NCBI GenBank assembly: GCA_041660815.1 | Contig: JBAZVN010000006.1 | Span: 1-64,000 of the forward strand | DNA: 64,000 nt | Reading direction: 5' to 3' | Origin: PALSA-1006 sp041660815 | GTDB lineage: Bacteria; Pseudomonadota; Gammaproteobacteria; Burkholderiales; Gallionellaceae | Shown here: positions 44,010-52,052 of the stretch, one piece after another | How positions within the stretch are numbered: the stretch's first letter is position 1 | How the letters are laid out: each line of letters opens with the position of its first letter | Made by a program: the position numbers and the translations under genes | The notes under the pieces: model-generated | The model's database searches: none | What the model saw: only the letters and a program-made list of their open reading frames with translations | What the model was told of the DNA's origin: nothing

Positions 44010-44945
44010 TTATGCGCACTCCCAAGCAAATAGCGTTTTGCTTCCCGATTCTAAATTTTGTTGCAGATGCTTCAAAAATGCACGGGTTTTAGATGGCAGG
44101 TAACGGCGCATAGGCATAACCGCCCATGCGGGAACCGAGGGTAGCGACCAGTCCGGGAGAATTCGTAGCAAGTGTTTATGTACTACATCCTCGCGGGCAA
44201 ATTCTTCGGGCAGGGCGCCAATACCCGCGCCATCCAATAGGAGTTGCTGAATCATATCCGGAGAATTTAGCGCCAAACGTCCCGGTGGTACTTCATCCCA
44301 AATTTCGTTGTTACGCGTTAACTTCCATGCTAGCGCGTTGCCCTGCGTGGATAGCAAGCGAACAGCCGCGTGGTTTTTTAATTCATCCGGATGCAGCGGG
44401 GCAGTATGCAGCGCCAGATAAATTGGGCTGGCGTATAAACCTACCTGCTGTTCATCAATTTTACGTGCCACGATGGAAGAATCGTTATCCAACTCTCCCA
44501 TGCGAATGGCGAGGTCAAAATGCTCCCCGATTAAATCGACGCGGCGTGAACTGAGATCAATATCCAGCTGAATTTCCGGAAAATTTTCAATAAACGTGGC
44601 AATTGCGCGCGAGAAATATAACTTGGCGTAATCTCCCGGCATTGAGACGCGTAAGCGTCCTTTGGGCTGTAACTCCCTGCTGTTTACAAAATCTTGGGTG
44701 GCCGATATTTCTTCGCTAATGCGCCGGCAATGCTCCAGAAATTCCAATCCAAAATCCGTCAAGGTAAGGCGGCGCGTGGTGCGTAGCAGCAGCTTTTGTC
44801 CCAGCAGCGTTTCCAGATTGCCGAGGCGACGCGAAACAGTCGCCTTTGGCATACGCAAAAATTCCGCAGCGCGCACCAAACTGGCTTGCTCGGCAATGGC
44901 GGCAAACAGTAAATAATCGTCGGCAGAAATATTGGGTGCTTGCAT
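44010..44945 (-). CDS. LysR family transcriptional regulator
   Basis: A 311-residue LysR-type regulator. The N-terminal winged helix-turn-helix contains LLFAAIAEQASLVRAAEFLR and PKATVSRRLGNLETLLGQKL; the effector domain occupies about 90-300. The start is set at 44945, preceded by aaggagaac; a longer frame to 44969 lacks this support. Its start faces pirin across a 118-bp gap holding a T-N11-A palindrome. Its last codons overlap a repeat tail (43998-44013), so the C terminus may have been altered. The likely target is the pirin-b561-YceI set. Confidence 0.9.
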   Translation of the reverse strand: MQAPNISADDYLLFAAIAEQASLVRAAEFLRMPKATVSRRLGNLETLLGQKLLLRTTRRLTLTDFGLEFLEHCRRISEEISATQDFVNSRELQPKGRLRVSMPGDYAKLYFSRAIATFIENFPEIQLDIDLSSRRVDLIGEHFDLAIRMGELDNDSSIVARKIDEQQVGLYASPIYLALHTAPLHPDELKNHAAVRLLSTQGNALAWKLTRNNEIWDEVPPGRLALNSPDMIQQLLLDGAGIGALPEEFAREDVVHKHLLRILPDWSLPSVPAWAVMPMRRYLPSKTRAFLKHLQQNLESGSKTLFAWECA

Positions 44946-44963
44946 CAAGTTCTCCTTAGTTTG

Positions 44964-44977
44964 TTCCAATAATGGAA
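44964..44977. promoter_or_regulatory. Candidate LysR operator in the LysR/pirin gap
   Basis: TTCCA-ATAA-TGGAA is a perfect inverted repeat containing the T-N11-A motif of LysR-type boxes. It lies 18 bp upstream of the regulator start and 86 bp upstream of pirin. No known operator sequence was matched. Confidence 0.5.
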
Positions 44978-45063
44978 TAGTCTATCTCGAATAAATGGCT
45001 TTATCTATTATTTTGAGATGATTAAGATGCGTCATCGTAATAATTTTGAGAAAGGTAATTATC

Positions 45064-45930
45064 ATGAACGCTATTTCCCAGTCTCATTTGCAGGCATCGC
45101 GCAATATTGAACAAATTATTCAGGGGGTTGCCACCTCCGATGGTGCGGGCGTAAAGTTGACTCGAGTGTTAACCGGCAAGCTGCAACGCCGCCTTGATCC
45201 ATTCTTAATGTTGGATGCGTTTGGTAGTGACAATCCGGATGACTACATTGCCGGTTTTCCGGATCATCCGCATCGCGGTTTTGAAACGGTGACGTATATG
45301 CTGGCAGGACGCATGCGGCATCGCGATAGCGCGGGTCATGAGGGTTTGTTGGGCGACGGTGGCGTGCAATGGATGACGGCGGGACGCGGCGTGGTGCATT
45401 CGGAAATTCCCGAGCAAACCGACGGGGTGATGGAAGGGTTTCAACTGTGGTTAAATCTGCCTGCGCACAGCAAAATGAATGACCCGTGGTATCAGGATTT
45501 TGCCAGCGCAAGTATTCCGGAATATGTGACTGCGGATAACGTGAAGGTGCGCGTGATTGCGGGAAGCAGCAACGGGGTAGCGGGCGTGGTGACGCGCGAA
45601 AATACCGAGCCGCTGTATTTGGATATTCATTTGCCTGCGGGAGCGACTTTTAACACCGAATTACCCGCCACCCATAATGCATTTATTTATGTTTATCGCG
45701 GTGCGGTTGCCGTGGGAGAAACGCAGGTTGGTTCGCAACGCATGGGAATTTTAACCTCTGCGGGTGGGGCGGATGGTGTGACAATCACGGCGCAGCAAGT
45801 GGCCAGATTGATCCTGGTGGCCGGCAAGCCGCTGAACGAACCCATCGTGCAATATGGTCCGTTTGTGATGAATACTCAGCAGGAAATTCATCAGGCGCTG
45901 GATGATTTTCGCAATGGCAAGTTTGACTAA
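45064..45930 (+). CDS. Pirin family protein
   Basis: A 288-residue bicupin pirin. The N-terminal cupin has the metal-ligand cluster in FPDHPHRGFETVTYMLAG, with HRDSAGHEGLLGDGGVQWMT and GVVHSEIPE. The second cupin covers about 170-270. Bacterial pirins include quercetinases and redox-sensing or enzyme-modulating proteins, so the function here is unassigned. ATG 45064 is taken; the upstream ATG 45046 lacks family similarity. It starts a run of four plus-strand genes. Confidence 0.9.
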   Translation: MNAISQSHLQASRNIEQIIQGVATSDGAGVKLTRVLTGKLQRRLDPFLMLDAFGSDNPDDYIAGFPDHPHRGFETVTYMLAGRMRHRDSAGHEGLLGDGGVQWMTAGRGVVHSEIPEQTDGVMEGFQLWLNLPAHSKMNDPWYQDFASASIPEYVTADNVKVRVIAGSSNGVAGVVTRENTEPLYLDIHLPAGATFNTELPATHNAFIYVYRGAVAVGETQVGSQRMGILTSAGGADGVTITAQQVARLILVAGKPLNEPIVQYGPFVMNTQQEIHQALDDFRNGKFD

Positions 45931-45942
45931 CAGGAGATTGGG

Positions 45943-46488
45943 ATGAACTCGATTCTACGTTACACGCGCACCGCGATGGCATTGCATTGGTTGATGGCGC
46001 TGCTAATTTTTGTCGCCTTCCCGCTGGGCGTCTACATGCATGAGTTACCTTTGTCACCGACCAAGCTGCAACTGTATAGTTATCACAAATGGATCGGTGT
46101 GACTTTGTTTATGTTAGTGGCGGTGCGCATTGCATGGCGCATCACCCATACGCCTCCGCCCCTGCCGCAATTGACGCCGGTTTGGGAGAAAGTGGTGAGT
46201 CATATTACGCACCTTGCATTGTACGGTTTGTTGCTGGCCGTACCGCTATCGGGTTGGTTGATGAGTTCGGCAAAAGGCTTTGCCACAGTCTGGTTGGGCA
46301 TTTTAACGCTCCCAGACTTAGTTAATAAAAACAAAGAGTTGGCTGAATTATTGACGATTGCTCACCAAGGGTTAAACTTTATGCTATTGGCGTTGGTGGC
46401 GATGCATATTGCGGCAGTGATTAAACATAAATTTATCGACCAGGATCAGATTTTGGATCGTATGTTACCGGGGAGAAAACACCCATGA
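45943..46488 (+). CDS. Cytochrome b561 family membrane protein
   Basis: A 181-residue four-helix cytochrome b561 (YceJ/CybB type). Histidines likely to bind two b hemes lie in RTAMALHWLMALLIFVAF, LYSYHKWIGVTLFMLVAVRI, LTPVWEKVVSHITHLALYGL and the last helix LALVAMHIAAVIKHK. These proteins oxidise quinol or reduce superoxide. It has a good aggag ribosome site and overlaps the next yceI gene (ATGA), a pairing (yceJ-yceI) known from E. coli. Confidence 0.9.
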   Translation: MNSILRYTRTAMALHWLMALLIFVAFPLGVYMHELPLSPTKLQLYSYHKWIGVTLFMLVAVRIAWRITHTPPPLPQLTPVWEKVVSHITHLALYGLLLAVPLSGWLMSSAKGFATVWLGILTLPDLVNKNKELAELLTIAHQGLNFMLLALVAMHIAAVIKHKFIDQDQILDRMLPGRKHP

Positions 46489-47051
46489 ACTACAAAAATG
46501 TAGTGTTGGCAGGTATGTTGCTGTTCAGTGCGCAGGTCAACGCGCTTGAATTTAAACAAGTACAAGCTGCGCAAAGTTCTATCACTTTCGGCTATAAGCA
46601 AATGGGTGTGCCGATGGATGGAAAGTTCAAACAGTTTGCCGCGCAACTGAGCTTCGATCAGGCAAAACTGGCTAATGCGCGAGCAAGTTTTAACATTGAT
46701 TTGGCGAGTATTGATACCGGATCAAGCGAAGCCGACGAGGAGGTGGCCGGTAAACTCTGGTTTAATACCAAGGCGTTTCCCTCGGCTAATTTTGTTGCCA
46801 CGGGCATAAAAAGTTTGGGCGGAAATCGCTATGAAGCAAGCGGCAAACTCACCATTAAGGGTATCACGCAGAATGTTGTCGCACCGGTGACGTTTCAGCA
46901 ATCCGGTGCGCGCGGCACGTTTGAAGGCGCGTTTACCATCAGGCGCCTGGATTACAAGATTGGTGAAGGGGCGTGGAGCGATGTCGGCACGGTCGCCAAT
47001 GAAGTGCAAATCAAGTTTTATGTCGTAGTCAACGCAGCTAGCAGCAAATAA
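46485..47051 (+). CDS. YceI family periplasmic protein (first copy)
   Basis: A 188-residue secreted lipocalin-like protein. Signal peptide VVLAGMLLFSAQVNALE, then SSITFGYKQMGVPMDGKFKQ, the LASIDTGSSEADEEVAGKLW strand and GAFTIRRLDYKIGEGAWSD. YceI proteins bind polyprenyl chains such as ubiquinone. It overlaps the b561 gene and lies before MITE copy C. Compared with the second YceI it has the form with a shorter insertion around the IRRLDY motif. Confidence 0.9.
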   Translation: MNYKNVVLAGMLLFSAQVNALEFKQVQAAQSSITFGYKQMGVPMDGKFKQFAAQLSFDQAKLANARASFNIDLASIDTGSSEADEEVAGKLWFNTKAFPSANFVATGIKSLGGNRYEASGKLTIKGITQNVVAPVTFQQSGARGTFEGAFTIRRLDYKIGEGAWSDVGTVANEVQIKFYVVVNAASSK

Positions 47052-47054
47052 TTA

Positions 47055-47199
47055 TAGGGCACCTCTAAAAATTAAATTTACTTTGCGATGCGGCGTTGCT
47101 CTCAAAAAATTACTCCTTACATATCATGCATATGCTGCGTCCTAATTTTTTGCTCGCGCCTTGCCTAGCTTCGAAAATTGAATTTTTAGAGGTGCCCTA
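47055..47199 (-). repeat. MITE-like repeat, copy C
   Basis: The best-preserved copy: 145 bp with terminal inverted repeats starting TAGGGCACCTCTAAAAATT and ending in the inverse (AATTTTTAGAGGTGCCCTA), and a likely TA duplication at both ends. It separates the two yceI genes. Orientation is inverse to copy A. Confidence 0.85.
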
Positions 47200-47230
47200 T
47201 TTTCTTTATTCACTTATTAGGAGATTTACC

Positions 47231-47797
47231 ATGAAAAAATTAGTCGCCCTTACGTTCGCCGCATCGCTTTCCAGCGTGGCGGTTGCCGCGCCGGAAACTT
47301 ATATGATCGAAGGTTCGCATACCATGCCGCGCTTTGAATACAACCACATGGGCTATTCAACTCAGGTCAGCCGTTTTGACAAAACCACTGGCACTATCGT
47401 GATTGATCGCGCTGCAAAAACCGGTTCGGTAGATGTAGTGATTGATGCGAAATCAGTGAATACCGGATCTGCCGTATTCAATGAGCATATTCAAGGCGAA
47501 GATTTTTTCTCCACCGAAAAATTTCCGACCATTACGTTCAAGTCCAGCAAGCTTAAATTTGAGGCGGATAAGCTGGTTTCCGTGCAGGGTGATTTGACGA
47601 TCAAAGGCGTGACTCAGCCTGTGACTTTGGCTGTGACTTCGTTCTTTTGTATGCCGCATCCGATGATGAAGAAAGATGCCTGCGGTGCGAATGCCACGAC
47701 GGTTGTAAAACGTTCTGATTTTAAAATGGGTAAATATGCACCGTTTGTCAGCGATGAAGTGACGCTCACCATTCCGGTTGAGTCGATTAAGCAGTAA
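47231..47797 (+). CDS. YceI family periplasmic protein (second copy)
   Basis: A 188-residue paralogue with signal peptide MKKLVALTFAASLSSVAVAA and the standard YceI body: MIEGSHTMPRFEYNHMGYST, VDVVIDAKSVNTGSAVFNEH, FFSTEKFPTITFKSSKL and DLTIKGVTQPVTLAV. It has a cysteine pair (about 140-150) that the first copy lacks. ATG 47231 follows taggagattt; the longer frame runs back into the MITE. It is separated from the first copy by 179 bp. Confidence 0.92.
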   Translation: MKKLVALTFAASLSSVAVAAPETYMIEGSHTMPRFEYNHMGYSTQVSRFDKTTGTIVIDRAAKTGSVDVVIDAKSVNTGSAVFNEHIQGEDFFSTEKFPTITFKSSKLKFEADKLVSVQGDLTIKGVTQPVTLAVTSFFCMPHPMMKKDACGANATTVVKRSDFKMGKYAPFVSDEVTLTIPVESIKQ

Positions 47798-47823
47798 AGG
47801 ACTCGCGTTTTGTTTTTCGTAGG

Positions 47824-47870
47824 TCGGGATACCCTAAAAGGCACAAGAACCTCTTCGAGGTAAATCCCGA
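47824..47870. repeat. Nested hairpin in a convergent gap
   Basis: TCGGGAT (47824-47830) pairs with ATCCCGA (47864-47870). Inside, ACCTC-TTC-GAGGT (47849-47861) forms a smaller hairpin. The segment ggcacaagaacctcttcgag resembles 49378-49395. It may be a bidirectional terminator or a repetitive palindrome. Confidence 0.5.
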
Positions 47871-47905
47871 TCTGCGAGATACCTCTTTGGTTCCGGCCCG
47901 GGTAA

Positions 47906-48163
47906 TTAATGCTGTTTTTTTAGAATAGCTTGCAATCGTTCTTCCCGGTGCAATTTCTCTACAGTCGCAATGACGATATGAATTTCAGCGGGAGATAACT
48001 CGGGGAAGTGCTGTTCTACCATATGAGCCATGGCGAAGTTGGAGACGGTTTTAATGGTATCGTTCCCTGCTACGATCGGGGCAAGTAACTCGCACGCCCG
48101 TACAAATACTTCCCGCACTTGGGTATGTTGGCGACGTTCATCTGTGGCTGTTGGATTAGTCAT
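47906..48163 (-). CDS. Small helical protein of unknown function
   Basis: An 85-residue protein that I do not recognise. It appears wholly helical with REVFVRACELLAPIVAGNDT and a C-terminal PAEIHIVIATVEKLHREERL. No signal or membrane segment. It lies 34 bp downstream of ackA on the same strand, likely co-transcribed with acetate kinase and phosphoketolase. It could be a small regulatory or assembly factor, but that is a guess. Confidence 0.65.
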   Translation of the reverse strand: MTNPTATDERRQHTQVREVFVRACELLAPIVAGNDTIKTVSNFAMAHMVEQHFPELSPAEIHIVIATVEKLHREERLQAILKKQH

Positions 48164-48197
48164 GGCGGAATCCCAATAGGGTTTAAATTTTTGAAAT

Positions 48198-49253
48198 CTA
48201 ATTAGTAAAGCTACGACATAAATGTTGAATCATGGCTTCCTCGTCAGCGGGGATCACCAGAATGGGCTTGCTGCCCAAGTGCTCTATTCTAACTGAAGCC
48301 AGGTGGTTGGCGGAATCGTTCAGCGCGAATCCCAAAAAATTTAAGGGGGCGCAAATTTCATTGCGTACGATCGGTGAATGTTCGCCAATTCCACCGGTAA
48401 ATACTAGGGCATCAATCCCGCCGGATTTGGCGGCAAATCCGCCAATCGCCGCGCGTACCTGGCGGCAGAAGTAATTGACGGCGAATTTTGCCGAGTCACT
48501 TGTGCTGTTCAGAAGATCACTCATTTCGTTGCTTTCACCATCCGACAGCGCGAGCAATCCCATTTTATGAAATACCAGTTTACTGAGTTCGGCGGTATCA
48601 AAGCGTTTTGCCAGCTCCAGCATCACGCCGGGATCAAGATCACCACTGCGTGTCCCCATCGGGATGCCGCCAGCCGGTGTGAAGCCCATCGTGGTATCAA
48701 CTGATTTTAAATTTTCCAAAAGACACAGGCTGGCACCACTGCCTAAGTGGGCAATCACGATTTTACCGTAGGCCGTAGCGCCTAAAATATCCGGCAGCTG
48801 CGAGGCAATGTAGGCGTAATTAATGCCGTGAAAGCCGAAGCGGCGCAGTCCCAGCTCCTGTGGAATGGGTAACCGTTTTGCCAAATCGGGGAGGGTGGCA
48901 TGAAAGGCGGTGTCGAAGCAGGCAACCTGCGGAACTCTAAAGAATTGCCCGCACAAATCCAGTCCCATTAAATTGCCGGGTAGGTGTAGCGGGGCAAGGT
49001 GAACCACTTCATTCAAGCGTTCACGTTCCACTTCGTCTACCAAACGTGCGGCATCGGTAATTTCGCCCCCATGCACAAAGCGGTGTCCGACGATGTCCGG
49101 CAAATCGCCGGATAATTCGCTCATCAATGCGTCAAAAGCTTCATGATGATCGTGCAGATTGCTGTAGCGAAAGTTGCGCCGTGTCCCATCAGCGCCAAAC
49201 AAACTGGCCTTGATGGAGGATGAACCGCTATTGATGGTAAGAATTGTAGGCAT
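48198..49253 (-). CDS. ackA: Acetate kinase (short form)
   Basis: A 351-residue acetokinase-family enzyme that converts acetyl phosphate and ADP to acetate and ATP. The N terminus LTINSGSSSIKASLFG, HRFVHGGEI, VACFDTAFHATLP, LRRFGFHGINYAYIASQLP and FTGGIGEHSPIVR are all present. It is about 45 residues shorter than E. coli AckA (400), mainly in the early part. The order phosphoketolase-ackA-small protein on one strand suggests a combined pathway. Confidence 0.92.
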   Translation of the reverse strand: MPTILTINSGSSSIKASLFGADGTRRNFRYSNLHDHHEAFDALMSELSGDLPDIVGHRFVHGGEITDAARLVDEVERERLNEVVHLAPLHLPGNLMGLDLCGQFFRVPQVACFDTAFHATLPDLAKRLPIPQELGLRRFGFHGINYAYIASQLPDILGATAYGKIVIAHLGSGASLCLLENLKSVDTTMGFTPAGGIPMGTRSGDLDPGVMLELAKRFDTAELSKLVFHKMGLLALSDGESNEMSDLLNSTSDSAKFAVNYFCRQVRAAIGGFAAKSGGIDALVFTGGIGEHSPIVRNEICAPLNFLGFALNDSANHLASVRIEHLGSKPILVIPADEEAMIQHLCRSFTN

Positions 49254-49407
49254 AGATATTTATTTTGATACAGAAAAAAGGGAGGGGAATGTGTATTCCC
49301 TTCCCCTTTATCCTAAAAAACAGTTAGTCGCAGATTTTCACGGATGAATACGGATAAAATAAATCTGTACCCAAGGGCACAAGAAGCTCTTCAAGGTGTT
49401 CATCTGA

Positions 49408-49459
49408 TGAAACTACTAGCCAATCCACTAAGCCAGCAAGCTGGCAAGTGGCTGGTTAT
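49408..49459. repeat. Covarying hairpin repeat, copy 2
   Basis: The fold TAGCCA/TGGTTA, CCACT/AGTGG, GCCAGC/GCTGGC with an AA loop matches copy 1 at 43926-43980, with two base-pair substitutions that keep pairing. It lies in the 245-bp gap between ackA and the phosphoketolase, which holds no gene. Confidence 0.6.
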
Positions 49460-49498
49460 GTGGCTTAATTAAGGCTTTAAGGTTTATCCCTCGCTGTC

Positions 49499-51868
49499 TT
49501 AAAACGGCCAAGTCCAGTTGTCGACCTCGGGCAAATCAATGCCGTGTTCATACGCGTAATTGCGGCAGTCGATCTGCATATTCAGCATCTTTTCTTTGAC
49601 ATGCGCACCCGCTACATGCAGCTTGGGATTGCGGTCAATGACATCGATTACCAGACTGAAGCGGTCGATCTGATTTTGAATCGCCAATTCCAGCGGGGTA
49701 TTGATGCTGCCCTTTTCTTTGTAGCCGCGCACGTGCCAATTTTTGTGGTTGTTGCGGCGATAAGCCAAGCGGTGGATCAACCAGGGGTAGCCGTGGAAAT
49801 TGAACATAACCGGTTTGTCCAGTGTAAACAGGCTGTCAAAATCTTTGTCCGACAGGCCGTGCGGGTGTTCGCTGGCCGGAGTGAGTTTGTACAGATCCAC
49901 CACGTTGATAAAGCGAATCTTCAAGTCGGGGAAATTTTCGCGAAGCAGAACGACGGCTGCCAAAGCTTCCTTGGTGGGGATATCACCGGCACTGGCGATG
50001 ACCACATCCGGCTCGGAACCCTGATCGTTGCACGCCCAATCCCAGATGCCGATGCCTTTGCTGCAATGCTTGATCGCCGCATCCATGTCTAAGAATTGCA
50101 AGTGTTTTTGTTTGTCACACACGATCACGTTGATGTAGTTGGTGCTCTTCAGGCAGTGGTCGGATACCGATAGCAGGCAGTTTACATCGGGTGGCAAATA
50201 GATACGCGTTACCTCGGGACTCTTGTTCACCACGACATCGAGGAAGCCCGGATCCTGGTGGGTAAAGCCGTTGTGATCCTGACGCCATACGGTAGAGGTG
50301 ATGAGCAAATTCAGCGAAGAAACTGGAGCGCGCCAAGGCACATCTTTGGACATCGCCAGCCATTTTGCATGCTGGTTAAACATCGAGTCGATGACGTGAA
50401 CGAAGGCCTCATAGGTTGAGAAAAAGCCGTGGCGTCCGGTGAGTAAGTATCCTTCCAGCCAGCCCTCCAGAGTGTGCTCGGAGAGCATTTCCATCACGCG
50501 TCCATCAGGAGATAACTCGCCGCCGCCCGCATCTTCCGGCAGGTAGTCGGCAAGCCAGGTTTTCTTGCTCACTTCATAAACGTTGTCCAGCTTGTTCGAG
50601 CTGTTTTCATCCGGGCCAAACACGCGGAAATTGTGCATGTTGTCGCGCATGATGTCGCGCAAAAATTTGCCCAGCGGACGGGTGTTTTCTGCCGTGGTCG
50701 TGCCGGGATTTTTAACTTCAATTGCATAATCTTTGGGATTTGGCATGTGCAGCGCTTTGCGCAGCAAACCGCCGTTGGCATGATGGTTGGCGCTCATACG
50801 GCGATTGCCTTTCGGTGCCAGGGCTTTCAGTTCGGGCAGCAACGTGCCATTGGCATCAAACAATTCAGCTGTCTTGTAGCTTTTTAGCCATTCTTCCAAT
50901 TTGGCAAAATGCTCAGGTGTTTTGACATCGCCAATCGGCACTTGGTGGGAACGCCAGAAACCTTCCACTTTTTTGCCGTCGACTTCTTTCGGGCCGGTCC
51001 ATCCTTTGGGTGAGCGCAGCACAATCATCGGCCAACGCGGGCGAATTGGTTTGCCGCTGTCACGCGCTTCTTTTTGCACACGGCGAATTTCCAATACGCA
51101 CGCTTCCATCGTGGCAGCCATCGCTTCGTGCATGGTGGCGGGATCGCTGCCCTCGACGAAGTAGGGCGTCCAGCCGTAACCTTTGAAGAGATTTTCCAGC
51201 TCTTCGTGCGAGATGCGCGACAGGATGGTCGGGTTGTTAATTTTGTAACCGTTGAGATGCAGAATGGGTAATACCGCGCCATCGCGAATCGGGTTTAAAA
51301 ATTTGTTCGAGTGCCAGGAAGTCGCCAGCGGCGCAGTTTCAGATTCGCCGTCGCCCACCATTACCGTCACGATTAAATCAGGATTGTCATACGCCGCACC
51401 AAACGCGTGCGACACGCTGTAACCCAGTTCGCCGCCTTCGTGAATAGACCCGGGGGTCTCGGGCGTACAGTGGCTACCGATACCGCCGGGGAAAGAAAAT
51501 TCTTTGAAGAATTGACGCATGCCGTCTTCGTTTTCTGCCTTGTTTGGATAGACTTCGCTGTAGCGACCTTCCAAATATACCGGACCCAATACGCCTGGCG
51601 CGCCATGTCCCGGTCCCGCCATAAATATGGCATCCAGATCATATTTATTGATGAGGCGATTCATGTGGATATAGGCAAAGGCCAAGCCGGGACTGGCACC
51701 CCAGTGCCCCAGCAGCCGGTTTTTTATGTGTTCGTGTTTAAGTGGCTCTTTGAGTAACGGGTTGTCGCGCAGATAGATCATCCCTGCAGCGAGGTAGTTG
51801 CATGCACGCCAATAGGCATCGATATTTTTGACTTCTTGCGGCGACAAAACGTTAGCTTGGGTGCTCAT
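49499..51868 (-). CDS. xfp: Phosphoketolase (xylulose-5-/fructose-6-phosphate)
   Basis: A 789-residue thiamine-diphosphate enzyme that splits xylulose 5-phosphate (and often fructose 6-phosphate) with phosphate into acetyl phosphate plus a sugar phosphate. Seen are RLLGHWGASPGLAFAYIHMN, GPGHGAPGVLGPVYLEG, the ThDP-binding MVGDGESETAPLATSWHSN followed by LNGYKINNPT, and in the second domain YEAFVHVIDSMFNQHAKW and NFHGYPWLIHRLAYRRNNHK. ATG 51868 is chosen since aaggatg lies at the right distance; the ATG nine bases upstream has no ribosome site. It would feed acetate kinase. Confidence 0.96.
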   Translation of the reverse strand: MSTQANVLSPQEVKNIDAYWRACNYLAAGMIYLRDNPLLKEPLKHEHIKNRLLGHWGASPGLAFAYIHMNRLINKYDLDAIFMAGPGHGAPGVLGPVYLEGRYSEVYPNKAENEDGMRQFFKEFSFPGGIGSHCTPETPGSIHEGGELGYSVSHAFGAAYDNPDLIVTVMVGDGESETAPLATSWHSNKFLNPIRDGAVLPILHLNGYKINNPTILSRISHEELENLFKGYGWTPYFVEGSDPATMHEAMAATMEACVLEIRRVQKEARDSGKPIRPRWPMIVLRSPKGWTGPKEVDGKKVEGFWRSHQVPIGDVKTPEHFAKLEEWLKSYKTAELFDANGTLLPELKALAPKGNRRMSANHHANGGLLRKALHMPNPKDYAIEVKNPGTTTAENTRPLGKFLRDIMRDNMHNFRVFGPDENSSNKLDNVYEVSKKTWLADYLPEDAGGGELSPDGRVMEMLSEHTLEGWLEGYLLTGRHGFFSTYEAFVHVIDSMFNQHAKWLAMSKDVPWRAPVSSLNLLITSTVWRQDHNGFTHQDPGFLDVVVNKSPEVTRIYLPPDVNCLLSVSDHCLKSTNYINVIVCDKQKHLQFLDMDAAIKHCSKGIGIWDWACNDQGSEPDVVIASAGDIPTKEALAAVVLLRENFPDLKIRFINVVDLYKLTPASEHPHGLSDKDFDSLFTLDKPVMFNFHGYPWLIHRLAYRRNNHKNWHVRGYKEKGSINTPLELAIQNQIDRFSLVIDVIDRNPKLHVAGAHVKEKMLNMQIDCRNYAYEHGIDLPEVDNWTWPF

Positions 51869-52052
51869 GATGTTCATCCTTGATAATTAGAAAAAGTGTT
51901 TTTTGGAGTAAAAGTACGCTGCTCGAATAGTGAAGGTTGAATGTTGCAAAGAGATTAAAAATTTAATTTAATAATGGCGAGTAGATTATGCTTTTCGCCT
52001 GTTTGGTGCAATAAAAAACTAAAAATATTTGGGTGTCCATCGTATTGTTGGC

